From: Nocardia jinanensis
Lineage (GTDB): Bacteria; Actinomycetota; Actinomycetes; Mycobacteriales; Mycobacteriaceae
Direction: 5' to 3'
Length of the DNA: 62,320 bases
Assembly: GCF_014645735.1 (NCBI RefSeq)
Contig: NZ_BMMH01000032.1
Location: 1 to 62,320 of the forward strand
Positions 35,073-43,000 of the stretch are shown in pieces; the first letter of the stretch is position 1, and every line of letters begins with the position of its first letter. The notes under the pieces were generated by a model, which was not told the origin of the DNA, did not search any database, and was given only the letters and a program-made list of their open reading frames with translations. Both the position numbers and the translations under genes were made by a program.

Positions 35073-35861
35073 TCAGTCAATGGGCATCTGGTCCGCGATG
35101 TCGATGCCGGACGAGCGCAGACGCGCTTCGATCAACGCGGTCAGTCGGGTCCAGACTGGCTTCTGCTCTTGTCCGTGGTGAGTGAGCAGGCTGTACCGGA
35201 TCGCACTGTCGGTGCGGGCCTGGAGTCCGGCCGGGATGGGCAGCAGTGCGGGATGGGCGAGGAAGTGGTCGGCGATGGCCGTGGCGAGTTCGTCGGCCCG
35301 GGGGTCGTCCGGCTCCCACTCGGCGGCACGCCACATGCGCTTGATCAACGACATGTACTGAGGATCGTCGAGGGCGCGCTCGATCCGGCAGATGTAGTCG
35401 TCGAAGCCCTCCGGCACCAGGGCTTTGATCAGCACCAGGCCCTCCCGGGCCATCGTCACGTCGTCCGGGGTGAAGCCGAGATCGGGGGCCCTGTCCAGGA
35501 GGGCGAGAGCGCGATCGGGCAGCAGGGCCCGGTCGCCGGTGGCGAGCCGGCGCAGCGTCCCACGCCGCGCGATCAGATCGTCGATCCGGTCGGTGAGGCG
35601 CCGTTCGACGTCGACAAGTGTGGCGGCGAACCGGTCGGGATCGGCGTCGAGTATCGCCCCGATCTCGGCCAGCGGTACGCCGGCGGCGGCCAGCGTCCGG
35701 ATCTGGATCAGCCGCAGCAGGTCGGCCGATCCGTAGCGTCGGTAGCCGGAGCTGTCGCGCCGGGGTTCGTCGATCAGCCTGTGCTGGTGGTAGTGCCGAA
35801 TGGTTTTCACCGTGACGTCGGCGAATGCCGCCGCCTGGCCGATCGTGACGCCGTCCGTCAT
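35073..35861 (-). CDS. MerR-family transcriptional regulator
   Basis: 262 aa. The N-terminal winged helix (VTIGQAAAFADVTVKTIRHY, then HQHRLIDEPRRDSSGYRRYG) and the coiled segment (LAEIGAILDADPDRFAATLV) are typical of MerR; a C-terminal domain of about 150 residues, rich in Leu and Asp/Glu, is the likely sensor. No Cys metal site is visible, so the effector is probably organic, as in TipA-like members. Its ATG overlaps the stop of the upstream hydrolase (ATGA), so the two are translationally coupled. A perfect dyad at 36682-36700 upstream of the pair is the probable operator. Confidence 0.9.
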   Translation of the reverse strand: MTDGVTIGQAAAFADVTVKTIRHYHQHRLIDEPRRDSSGYRRYGSADLLRLIQIRTLAAAGVPLAEIGAILDADPDRFAATLVDVERRLTDRIDDLIARRGTLRRLATGDRALLPDRALALLDRAPDLGFTPDDVTMAREGLVLIKALVPEGFDDYICRIERALDDPQYMSLIKRMWRAAEWEPDDPRADELATAIADHFLAHPALLPIPAGLQARTDSAIRYSLLTHHGQEQKPVWTRLTALIEARLRSSGIDIADQMPID

Positions 35862-36679
35862 CTGCTCTGCCGACCTCGTGATCGCGGGGTGCCGGCGAGC
35901 TCGCGAACCGCGCCCGCCACGGCGCGGAAGTCCTTGCTCAGGATCTTGCTGTGGTTGCTGGCGACCTTCGCGCTCAGCTTGATGTTGGGGTTGCCGGCGA
36001 GTACTGGGGTGAGGGTGGCGCGCGCGCTTTCCATTTCATCATGGCTGCCTCCGAGGTTGGCGCCCGTGGCGACGACGTATCGGACCGGGCAGGTCAGACT
36101 GTCCAGGATCGGGTCGAGGGCGGCGCAGATCTCGATGAGCTCGATGTTGCTCTGGGCATGCTGCTCGGCGGACATCTTCGCGGCCATGCCCAGCCTGGAG
36201 AGCACTGGCAGCAGCCAGCGCATCCGGCGCCAAAACCGCCGGACCTGTTCCGGGGGAGCGTCGGGGTAGTCGTACGGGAAGGCGCCGTCCACGGACACCA
36301 CCCCCAGGACGCGGTCCGAATTCCGGCTGGCCCAGTGCGGCGCGACCGTCGCGCCGTAGGACCAGCCGACCACAATCGGCCGGTCCACGCCCCTGGCCGC
36401 AAGGACGGCGTCGACGTCACGGACGTGCGTCTCGAACGAGGCGGCTGCGGCCGAACGCTTCGATCGGCCGCGGGCCCGCATGTCATAGGTGATGTGCCGG
36501 TACTCGCTGCCGAGATCGGCGATGACGTGCCGCCAGTACGCCTGATTGGCGAACTGGCCATTGAGGTAGATCACGCAAGGGCCGATCCCACCGGTGTCGG
36601 TCACGGCCAGTGCAGTGTCGTCGACCGGCACCATGCCGGTCCAGGTGGAGTTGAGGTTGGTCACCCGTTCAGCGTGCAC
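35858..36679 (-). CDS. Alpha/beta hydrolase
   Basis: 273 aa from GTG 36679, or 258 aa from ATG 36634. Alpha/beta-hydrolase fold with the oxyanion segment PCVIYLNGQFANQAYWRHVI, YDMRARGRSKRS, the nucleophile elbow GWSYGATVAP (Ser), and a late ASNHSKIL that supplies the His. The class is esterase or haloperoxidase-like; the substrate is unknown. It is the first gene of a two-gene unit with the MerR regulator. The dyad at 36682-36700 overlaps its promoter (TTGACC as -35), and a -10 at MerR-type 19-bp spacing would fall on the GTG start. The internal ATG 36634 may therefore be the real start. Confidence 0.88.
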   Translation of the reverse strand: MHAERVTNLNSTWTGMVPVDDTALAVTDTGGIGPCVIYLNGQFANQAYWRHVIADLGSEYRHITYDMRARGRSKRSAAAASFETHVRDVDAVLAARGVDRPIVVGWSYGATVAPHWASRNSDRVLGVVSVDGAFPYDYPDAPPEQVRRFWRRMRWLLPVLSRLGMAAKMSAEQHAQSNIELIEICAALDPILDSLTCPVRYVVATGANLGGSHDEMESARATLTPVLAGNPNIKLSAKVASNHSKILSKDFRAVAGAVRELAGTPRSRGRQSR

Positions 36680-36681
36680 CC

Positions 36682-36700
36682 TGACCTTGGGTCAAGGTCA
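36682..36700. promoter_or_regulatory. MerR-type operator dyad
   Basis: TGACCTTG-GGT-CAAGGTCA, a perfect 8-bp inverted repeat with a 3-bp centre. On the minus strand it begins inside TTGACC, a -35 box, with room for the long 19-bp spacer typical of MerR-controlled promoters. Confidence 0.75.
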
Positions 36701-36732
36701 ACCCACGTCGCGAGTATGCACGGCCGCGATGA

Positions 36733-36864
36733 CCTATCGGCGCTATTCGCCCGCACGCCCGCACCCACCTGTTCCGCGACACCGGGCATGTGCGACAGAT
36801 CGAACGTGCCGACGAGTTCGCGGCGCTGGCGATCGAGTTCTGGACAGGTCTCTCAACGGCATAG
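36733..36864 (+). pseudogene. C-terminal fragment of an alpha/beta hydrolase
   Basis: A 43-codon stretch ending in TAG at 36862-36864 reads THLFRDTGHVRQIERADEFA, then ALAIEFWTGLSTA. This is the characteristic final His (DTGH) and closing helix of alpha/beta hydrolases. There is no start and the N-terminal 80 percent of the gene is absent, so it is a remnant. Confidence 0.65.
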
Positions 36865-37255
36865 CGAACCGATCGAGGCCGGTATCCGCTGGGGCACACT
36901 GCTGTGCAGGCCAGGACGGAACCGGTGTATACGTTGCGAAACGCCTGCCGCCCAGAAACCGGCCGCGGCGGCACCGGAGGCACTGGTGGCACCAGCGGCG
37001 CTGGCGGCGGCACCGGCGTCGAGGGCGAATCCAGCCCGGTCGGCGGCTGCGTCATCCTCACCTTCTCCTGAGAGAGCAGGGGAGACGGCAGCCCACCATC
37101 GCGTGACGCCCCTGCCCGCCGTGACAGCGGTACGGTCCCCTCGCCCTTCGCAAACCACCGTCTGTGAACGGCCGGAGGGGTATGCACCGGACACTTCGAC
37201 CACAAACTACCGGTCCCGCAGGGCAGAGGAAGGCTCACCCTCGCGGACCGTCTCG
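36865..37255. other. Degraded intergenic region with one possible truncated gene start
   Basis: On the minus strand a strong Shine-Dalgarno (AGGAGAAGGTGAGG) precedes ATG 37055, opening a Pro-rich frame (MTQPPTGLDSPSTPVPPPAP). After about 45 codons it runs antisense into the hydrolase remnant and loses protein character. This may be the surviving 5' end of a deleted gene. The plus strand shows nothing. Confidence 0.3.
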
Positions 37256-37267
37256 TAGCTTTCGTCC

Positions 37268-37837
37268 ATGTCCGAGTTACCTTTTCCCGATCCTGAACTC
37301 ACCGACGGAGTAGTGACCCTGCGCGCCTGGCGTCCGAGCGACCACGCGCAGAGATTTGCCGGCTTCTCCGACCCCCTGTGCCAGCGGTTCTCCTGGGGAT
37401 CAAACGAGCCTTTCACCGAACAACACCAGCTGAGCTGGGCAGGAGGAGAAGAAGAAGTAGCTCGAATGCGCGGCGCGGCGATCGGGTTCGCGATCGTCGA
37501 CGCGAGCGACCTCGGCCGGGTGTGGGGTGGGGCATCGATCTACGACATCGCTGTCGCTGAAGGGCGGGCCGCGGTCGGATACTGGCTCGCCGGCCGCGCG
37601 CGCGGCCGTGGCAGTGCCACGCGAACCGTGCGGCTTTTGGCCCGCTGGGCTTTCGACGACCTCGCCGTCGCGCGACTGGAACTGACCTGCGGCCCGGACA
37701 ACCTGGCCTCTCAAAAGGTCGCTGAACGAAGTGGTTTTACGCGCGAAGGGCTCTTGAGATCCCATCTCCCGTTCAAGGGAGGTCGCCGCGACTCAGTGCT
37801 CTTCAGCCTCTTACCTACTGACCCGGCGAGTCGGTGA
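37268..37837 (+). CDS. GNAT N-acetyltransferase (RimJ/RimL type)
   Basis: 189 aa. Layout of the RimJ/RimL-like group: GVVTLRAWRPSDHAQRFAGF at the start, GGASIYDIAVAEGRAAVGYW, the acetyl-CoA loop LAGRARGRGSATRTVRLLAR, and AVARLELTCGPDNLASQKVA followed by ERSGFTREGLLR. Some members acetylate ribosomal proteins and others small molecules or drugs; the substrate cannot be told. ATG 37268 has no Shine-Dalgarno, and TAGCTT lies exactly six bases upstream (leaderless pattern). It is flanked by degraded sequence on one side and a convergent TetR gene on the other. Confidence 0.88.
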   Translation: MSELPFPDPELTDGVVTLRAWRPSDHAQRFAGFSDPLCQRFSWGSNEPFTEQHQLSWAGGEEEVARMRGAAIGFAIVDASDLGRVWGGASIYDIAVAEGRAAVGYWLAGRARGRGSATRTVRLLARWAFDDLAVARLELTCGPDNLASQKVAERSGFTREGLLRSHLPFKGGRRDSVLFSLLPTDPASR

Positions 37838-37892
37838 ATCCCTCACCGGGCCACCAGCGCCCCGGATTCCCGACAACCGACTCGGGTGGGCT

Positions 37893-38537
37893 TCAGTGTT
37901 GTCTTCCGAGGATGAGGTCGAGTTGCTGGTCGACGAGTTCGAGTGCCAGCTCGGCTGTCCCGTGGCCTTGGATCATGCCCTGGGCGATCCCGGCGATAGC
38001 GGCCGTGATGAGTTCGGCGACGAGATCGATTCGATTCACCGACGGTTCGAGGCGGGGTGCTCGCCCGAGTTGGTCCGCGAGGATGGAGACCAGAAGGCGT
38101 GAGGCCGTGAGCGTTTCCTCGGGGGTGATGCCCTGGCCGGTGATCGATGCCGTGCCGAATACTCCGAGAACGATGGTTTCCTCTCGACGCTGATCGTCGA
38201 GAGGCAGTAGTTCGGTCAGTACCGCGTGGACGGCTTCGCGGGGCGTCAGGTCTTCGCCCAGACCGGCCCAGCGCTGCGCGAATCGGGCACCGACGTCTTC
38301 CATCACCGATCGGTGGGTAGCGAGGAGGAGGTCTTTCTTGGTCCCGCAGTAGTACTGCACAAGGCTCACCGAAAACCCGGCTTCGGCGGCGACCGACTGG
38401 AAAGCCACGGCGTCCAATCCGCCACGAACGATGAGTCGCCGCACCGCACTGGTGATCTGCCGCCGCCGCAGTTCGTGGTCGACCAATCGTGGCACCGGTT
38501 CACTCCTTGTCGCTGGTTCGAAGAATTCCGGTTTCAT
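37893..38537 (-). CDS. TetR-family repressor controlling a divergent hydrolase
   Basis: 214 aa. The helix-turn-helix is AVAFQSVAAEAGFSVSLVQY with YYCGTKKDLL after it, close to the BetI/TetR_C_6 group. The C-terminal domain (about 85-210) is helical with GITPEETLTASRLLVSILAD. It is transcribed divergently from an alpha/beta hydrolase. One palindrome abuts its own start codon and another overlaps the hydrolase -10, so it probably represses both. The protein ends close to the 3' end of the convergent GNAT gene. Confidence 0.9.
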   Translation of the reverse strand: MKPEFFEPATRSEPVPRLVDHELRRRQITSAVRRLIVRGGLDAVAFQSVAAEAGFSVSLVQYYCGTKKDLLLATHRSVMEDVGARFAQRWAGLGEDLTPREAVHAVLTELLPLDDQRREETIVLGVFGTASITGQGITPEETLTASRLLVSILADQLGRAPRLEPSVNRIDLVAELITAAIAGIAQGMIQGHGTAELALELVDQQLDLILGRQH

Positions 38538-38576
38538 AGTATGCCCGTACCATCTAACATAGTATGCTCATACTAT
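38536..38576. promoter_or_regulatory. Two TetR operators in the divergent promoter region
   Basis: Site 1 (38559-38576) is a perfect palindrome, ATAGTATG-CT-CATACTAT, and contains TACTAT, the likely -10 of the hydrolase gene. Site 2 (38536-38553), ATAGTATG-CC-CGTACCAT, matches in 6 of 8 half-site positions and overlaps the repressor's own start codon. The centres are 23 bp apart. Confidence 0.8.
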
Positions 38577-38597
38577 AAAACTCGGAGGAGAGAGCTC

Positions 38598-39479
38598 ATG
38601 CCGAAGATCGGGCGTTTCACCAGCGACGAGGCGAAGACCAACTTTCTGCGCATCTACGACGCAGGGGCAGAGCGATGGCCGATTCCTTCGACCGTCCTCG
38701 ACGTCGAGACATCGTTCGGAACGACACATGTGCGCAAGTCCGGAAGCGGAAAGGGCGCCCCGGTTCTGCTTCTGCCCGGCATATCGGGCAACGGCTTGGT
38801 GTGGCAGCGGTTCATCGAGGATTTCGCGAGCGAGCGCGTGGTGTATACGCCGGATGTCATCGGGTGGCCGGGTCGCTGTGTGCAGACCGCGCCCGTGCGC
38901 GACGGCGCCGACGTGGCGAAGTGGGTGGTCGAGACGCTCGACGGACTCGGGGAGAGTCGAGTCCACTTGGCCGGGAATTCCCTGGGCGCCTGGATGGCCA
39001 CCATGGTCGGCGTCTACCACTCCGACCGTCTGGCGAGCCTCACCATGTTCGAACCCGGCGGGGCCACCTTCGCCAAGCCGAAATGGAGCCTGCTGCTCAA
39101 ATTCCTTGCCACCGGCATGCGCCCGACCCCCGAACGCATGCGCAAACTCAACGCATGGCTGACACCTCGCGCCGACCTCACCGAGGACGAGTTCGCGATG
39201 GTGATGGCGAGCTTGAAATTCCGGACCGGTATGCCATGGGACCGAGTGCTCACCGACGAAGAGCTGGCAGCCATCACCGCGCCGACCCTGGTGCTGTTCG
39301 GCGCCGACACGGTCGTCAACAATCCCGAGATAGGGGCGGCTCGTGCCCGGCAGCACATTCCGTCGGCCGATGTGCAGATCTACCCCGGTATCGGACACGA
39401 CCTCCTGTGGGCCAACCAAGAAGTGGTGATCCCTCGTTTCCTGGACTTCGCCGACAACCACGATCGAGTCCGGAACTGA
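38598..39479 (+). CDS. Alpha/beta hydrolase
   Basis: 293 aa from ATG 38598, which has GGAGGAGAG nine bases upstream. The fold is clear: PVLLLPGISGNGLVWQRFIE, the nucleophile elbow HLAGNSLGAWMATMVG (Ser), the acid near LVLFGADTVVNN, and the catalytic His in IYPGIGHDLLWANQ. It resembles the lactonase or haloperoxidase-like hydrolases controlled by adjacent TetR proteins. The frame running back to 38226 is antisense to the TetR gene and is rejected. Expression is probably induced when the repressor releases the palindromes at 38536-38576. Confidence 0.9.
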   Translation: MPKIGRFTSDEAKTNFLRIYDAGAERWPIPSTVLDVETSFGTTHVRKSGSGKGAPVLLLPGISGNGLVWQRFIEDFASERVVYTPDVIGWPGRCVQTAPVRDGADVAKWVVETLDGLGESRVHLAGNSLGAWMATMVGVYHSDRLASLTMFEPGGATFAKPKWSLLLKFLATGMRPTPERMRKLNAWLTPRADLTEDEFAMVMASLKFRTGMPWDRVLTDEELAAITAPTLVLFGADTVVNNPEIGAARARQHIPSADVQIYPGIGHDLLWANQEVVIPRFLDFADNHDRVRN

Positions 39480-39668
39480 ACACAGGACTTCCGAGAACTC
39501 TGCCCCCGATATCGCGATCGCCCTCGTACAACGCTGTTCGGCCGCCTACCGCGATCTCGACACCGCGGCCGCCCTGAACCGGTAACCACCGAATACGGCA
39601 GTCGAGCGAGGCGTGCCCCGGACATGAGTGTCCATAAAAGGGGTTGTTGCCGACACTGGTCGGCCAGG

Positions 39669-40134
39669 TCACACCTCAGACGGACAGCCCCGATATGACT
39701 CAGTGCGGGTCCGGGCGCCGCAGCGATGCCGCGCCGCGGCGCCGAGTAGGGCCGTGAGCAGGATCAGCGCCGAGAAGACCTGGCCGTGCAGGCCGAGAAC
39801 GAAAACGGTGCGATCGGCGAACTCGGGATCGTAGGTGGCTGCCGGGGAACAGGAGCGCGCCGGCCATCCCGAGCCACGGGGTGGCCACAACTGCTGCGAC
39901 GCACAGCGTCCGGCCGCGTGCGTCCCGGCCCGGTCGCAGGGCGAGCGCCAGGCCGATGATGCCGAGAAGCACCGTCATCACCATGTATTGAGCGTCGTGG
40001 AACTTCGCGTGTGGCGGCCGATTCGGGTTGAAAGCGTGCTGTGCGGCCAGGTCTGGGACAACCAGGTCGGCGAGTACGGCGCCGACCATCGTGATCACCG
40101 CTACAGCGGCGATCACGATTCGCGGGAAGGGCAT
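39669..40134 (-). pseudogene. Frameshifted small membrane protein (DUF6640-like)
   Basis: The first 98 residues from ATG 40134 read as a membrane protein: an N-terminal helix (IVIAAVAVITMVGAVLADLV), a soluble segment (NPNRPPHAKFHDAQYMVMTV), then two more helices ending GMAGALLFPG. The expected continuation, ATYDPEFADRTVFVLGLHGQ and VFSALILLTALLGA, is present but in another frame, entered at about 39838-39845. A single-base difference restores one protein. I recall this pattern from proteins called DUF6640, with moderate confidence. It could be a real mutation or a sequencing error. Confidence 0.7.
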
Positions 40135-40180
40135 CGAGCCAGAACCTTTCGTATCGCTCGGGGGATAGGAGTTCTGGGGA

Positions 40181-41284
40181 TCAGAGCGTCCAGGTGTAGG
40201 CGGGCGTCACCGAACGGCCGAAGAGTGCGCTGGGTAGAAGGGGAAGCGTGGTGTCGCGTAGCGCGGTCACCAATGGTGAGGTCCAGTGCGCGGGCGCGCC
40301 GACCCGGCGCGAGAGCTGGGCGATCATCTGGGTGCGGGGCCTGCGGAGGCGGTCGTATTCCGCCAATCCCGCGTCGACGCCGAGGGTGTGCACAGCCGCG
40401 GCGAGCGTGACGGCGTCCTCGAGTGCCTGGCAGGCACCCTGTCCGAGGTTGGGGGCCATGGCGTGCGCGGCGTCCCCGAGAATCGCGATTTTCCCGCGGA
40501 CGTAGGTGCGCAGATTCGGAAGCTCGTAGGTGTCGTGCTGCAGGACGGCATCCGGGCGTGCGGCATCGAGTAGGGCCGGAACAGGGTCGTGCCAGCGCGC
40601 GAACCGGTCACGCAGTCGATCCAGCCCCGTACGAGATCCGGCGGGGGCGTTACCCATCAGATAGCAGTAGACGCGGCCGTCGGGCATCGGAAGGTAGCCG
40701 AACCGCTCGCCCCTACCCCATATTTCGACGCTGCCCTCGACGACATGAGGCGCGGTGAGTAGGCGCCAGGTGGTGTATCCCACGTAGCGTGGGCCGGCGG
40801 CCTGCGGCCAGATCGAGCGTCGGGTCACGCTGTGCAGGCCGTCCGCGCCGATCACGAGATCCGCGCTGGCGGTACCGCCGTCGTAGTGGATCGTGCCGTC
40901 GGGCAGTACCTGCCGCACGGTGGTTCCCGGTCGCAGGGCAGTCGCGGGGAGAGCCGCGCGCAGGATGTCCACCAGTGCGGCCCGGTGAATGATCGCCCAC
41001 CGGCCGAAGCGCCGTTCCAGTTCTTCGATATCGTTGCGGATCAACCAGGCGCCGTCGGCGGCTCGGATGCCCCGCGGCGGGCCGGCCTGCCCACCGGTGC
41101 GCAGGAGGCCACCGAGGCCGAGCGTGTCCAGGGCGCGCAACCCGTTGGGTTGGATCGACAGCCCCGCACCGATTTCGGTGATCTCCGATGCGCGTTCGAG
41201 TACCTCGACCTCCCAGCCGTGCTGGTGGAAAGCCACCGCGGCGGCCAGCCCGCCGATACCGCCGCCCACCACGAGGGCCTTCAT
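40181..41284 (-). CDS. FAD-dependent monooxygenase (PHBH/salicylate-hydroxylase type)
   Basis: 367 aa, class A flavoprotein monooxygenase fold. The N-terminal FAD motif is ALVVGGGIGGLAAAVAFHQH, the DG-type motif is DLVIGADGLHSVTRR, and the second FAD motif is IAILGDAAHAMAPNLGQGAC. It probably hydroxylates an aromatic or related small molecule with NAD(P)H and oxygen. Start ATG 41284 overlaps the stop of a 42-aa membrane peptide gene (ATGA), so it appears to be translated by coupling. The pair is divergent from a TetR regulator, suggesting substrate-induced expression. Confidence 0.92.
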   Translation of the reverse strand: MKALVVGGGIGGLAAAVAFHQHGWEVEVLERASEITEIGAGLSIQPNGLRALDTLGLGGLLRTGGQAGPPRGIRAADGAWLIRNDIEELERRFGRWAIIHRAALVDILRAALPATALRPGTTVRQVLPDGTIHYDGGTASADLVIGADGLHSVTRRSIWPQAAGPRYVGYTTWRLLTAPHVVEGSVEIWGRGERFGYLPMPDGRVYCYLMGNAPAGSRTGLDRLRDRFARWHDPVPALLDAARPDAVLQHDTYELPNLRTYVRGKIAILGDAAHAMAPNLGQGACQALEDAVTLAAAVHTLGVDAGLAEYDRLRRPRTQMIAQLSRRVGAPAHWTSPLVTALRDTTLPLLPSALFGRSVTPAYTWTL

Positions 41285-41409
41285 CGCCGAACCTTGCGAT
41301 CGCAGGCCGACCGGGCGCCGTCACGCATGTGAGCGGATCTGGACTGCCGCCACCCCACCGCCGTCGTGACCACCACAACCGCCAGAAGGACCCACCACCA
41401 ACGCTCCAT
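41281..41409 (-). CDS. 42-aa membrane peptide coupled to the FAD monooxygenase
   Basis: ATG 41409 is preceded by a perfect AAGGAG five bases upstream. The product starts MERWWWVLLAVVVVTTAVGW, one transmembrane helix, followed by a basic tail (RQSRSAHMRDGARSACDRKV). Its TGA overlaps the ATG of the monooxygenase, so translation of this peptide probably feeds ribosomes into the enzyme gene. It may itself be a small membrane protein or mainly a coupling leader. No family is recognised. Confidence 0.65.
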   Translation of the reverse strand: MERWWWVLLAVVVVTTAVGWRQSRSAHMRDGARSACDRKVRR

Positions 41410-41426
41410 AGCAACTCCTTATATGG

Positions 41427-41471
41427 TCTAGAATATTTAGAGTCATTAAGACACCATAGATGCTCTAGAAT
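41427..41471. promoter_or_regulatory. Candidate operators between TetR and monooxygenase genes
   Basis: Two TCTAGAAT boxes (41427-41434 and 41464-41471), the first within the imperfect palindrome TCTAGAATATTTAGA. This AT-rich patch stands out from its surroundings and lies between the divergent starts. Confidence 0.5.
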
Positions 41472-41506
41472 GTCAACGATTGCGGTGAACCGACAGGAAG
41501 GTGATG

Positions 41507-42232
41507 ATGTCGACCCAGACCGGCGGAAGGCGCGAGCGGCTGCGCAAGGCCACCTTGCAAGAAATCCACGAGGCAGTACGCACACTGCTGGTCGAGCAGG
41601 GTCCGGCCGCGGTGACCATCAATGCGGTGGCCCGGCAGGTCGGAATGAGCGGGCCGGCGCTCTATCACTACTACGCCGGCCACGACGCGCTGATCGGCGC
41701 GGTGACCGCGGATTTCTTCGACGAGCTGGCCACCGCGATGGAACAGGTCCGCGACGCTCGCGCCCATGCGCCGGTCGGCGAACGCATACTGGCGGTCTGC
41801 CGCGCCATGCGTACCTGGGCGATCAGCCACCCGGCCGAGTTCGGCTGGATCTTCGCCGCCCCGATCACCCCACTGAACCGGGAACCGGATTCCGAACGCC
41901 ATCAGGCCGGCCGGCGATTCGAACGGGTGCTGCTGGACCTGACGATCGAGCTCTGGCAGACGCGCCCGTTCCCGGTGCCCGACCCGGCAGATCTGCCGGC
42001 GTCCTTACGCGAACAACTGATCACCTACTCGGCCACGATCGGCGAGCAGTTACCCCCCGCGGCCGCGCACGTCTTTCTGTCCTGCTGGATCCGGCTCTAC
42101 GGCCTGCTGTGCATGGAAGTCCTGCACCAGCTGGATTTCGCCTACTCCGATCTCGAACCCGTCTACGAGGAATGCCTGCACGACCTGACCCGCGTCCTCG
42201 GCCTGGCGCCCACCGATGACGCAAGGCCCTGA
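41507..42232 (+). CDS. TetR-family regulator
   Basis: About 241 aa. The helix-turn-helix is AAVTINAVARQVGMSGPALY followed by HYYAGHDALIGAV; the C-terminal half, with ISHPAEFGWIFAAPITPLNR, matches the WHG/TetR_C_13 type of ligand domain. Three starts in frame (GTG 41501, ATG 41504, ATG 41507). AGGAAGG at 41495-41501 fits ATG 41507 best. It is divergent from the membrane peptide and FAD monooxygenase, which it probably represses through the TCTAGAAT boxes. Confidence 0.9.
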   Translation: MSTQTGGRRERLRKATLQEIHEAVRTLLVEQGPAAVTINAVARQVGMSGPALYHYYAGHDALIGAVTADFFDELATAMEQVRDARAHAPVGERILAVCRAMRTWAISHPAEFGWIFAAPITPLNREPDSERHQAGRRFERVLLDLTIELWQTRPFPVPDPADLPASLREQLITYSATIGEQLPPAAAHVFLSCWIRLYGLLCMEVLHQLDFAYSDLEPVYEECLHDLTRVLGLAPTDDARP

Positions 42233-42370
42233 TTTCGCCGCGGCGACGGACGCGCCGGACAGGACTCCACACGCATGCCCCCACCGGCGCGTTTTCCTGT
42301 CACCCCACCGGCGCCACCCCGGGCCGCCAGACACACACCCCGACCCCACCACTCCGCACAGTCAGCACCC

Positions 42371-42486
42371 GCAGCCGGGGCCCGCCCCGGTACTGGAGCG
42401 ACGTAGCGAAGGAACGCAGCGACTGAGCGGCGGAGTGACGGCCCGGGGTCGACAGGGCCGACCCCGCGGCGCCGGAGGCGCCGCCG
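42371..42486 (-). repeat. Dispersed repeat, family C (inverted copy)
   Basis: On the minus strand it reads CTCAGTCGCTGCG, CCTTCGCTACGTCGCTCCAG and ACCGGGGCGGGCCCCGG, as in the copies at 60 and 62 kb. It lies between the TetR gene and the holin-like gene; nothing else is visible in 42233-42491. Confidence 0.75.
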
Positions 42487-42491
42487 ATAGC

Positions 42492-42875
42492 TCAGTCGTT
42501 GTCCGGGATCAGGATTCCGATGGCCCAGTTGACGATCGTGACGATGACGGCGCCCAGGAACGCCGCCCAGAATCCCTCGATGCGCAGGCCGTAGTCGGTG
42601 GCCTCGGTGATCCACGCCGTGAGCCAGAGCATCAGAGCATTGATCACCAGCAGGAACAGGCCGAGGGTCAGGATGACCAGCGGCAGCGACAGCAATTTCA
42701 CGAGGGGTTTGACGAAGGCGTTCACCACCGTGAACACCACGGCGATCGCCAGGAGGACCACGATCTTCGCGCCGTTGCCCTGGTCGGGCGGGGACACGAT
42801 CTCGATTTTGCCGACCCATAAGGCGGCCAGCCAGATGGCGAAGGCGGTGCCGATCAACCGGAGAACAAGCTGCAT
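42492..42875 (-). CDS. Phage-holin-4-like four-helix membrane protein
   Basis: 127 aa with four hydrophobic helices (about 5-22, 38-54, 66-88 and 105-122). It matches the PF04020 (phage_holin_4_2) family, which is a general bacterial membrane family despite its name: VVFTVVNAFVKPLVKLLSLP, then LVILTLGLFLLVINALMLWL, and EGFWAAFLGAVIVTIVNWAI. Function unknown; there are no lysis genes nearby. Start ATG 42875 has no Shine-Dalgarno, and TAGCAT lies exactly six bases upstream (leaderless pattern). Confidence 0.87.
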   Translation of the reverse strand: MQLVLRLIGTAFAIWLAALWVGKIEIVSPPDQGNGAKIVVLLAIAVVFTVVNAFVKPLVKLLSLPLVILTLGLFLLVINALMLWLTAWITEATDYGLRIEGFWAAFLGAVIVTIVNWAIGILIPDND

Positions 42876-43000
42876 ATCGTCATGCTAAGCACAGCGGGCG
42901 CCGCGCGCCGCATACCGCCGTTTTACGGCCCGCCCGCTATCGGCGTCCGGAGCGCCCCGGGCGGCTGCTCCTTCGCCGGGTTCGGGCGGGCCGTCCGAGT

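Noticed and set aside
42492..42875. Holin-like gene as evidence of a prophage
   Set aside because: The PF04020 family is common in non-phage contexts; no phage genes, integrase or att repeats are near.
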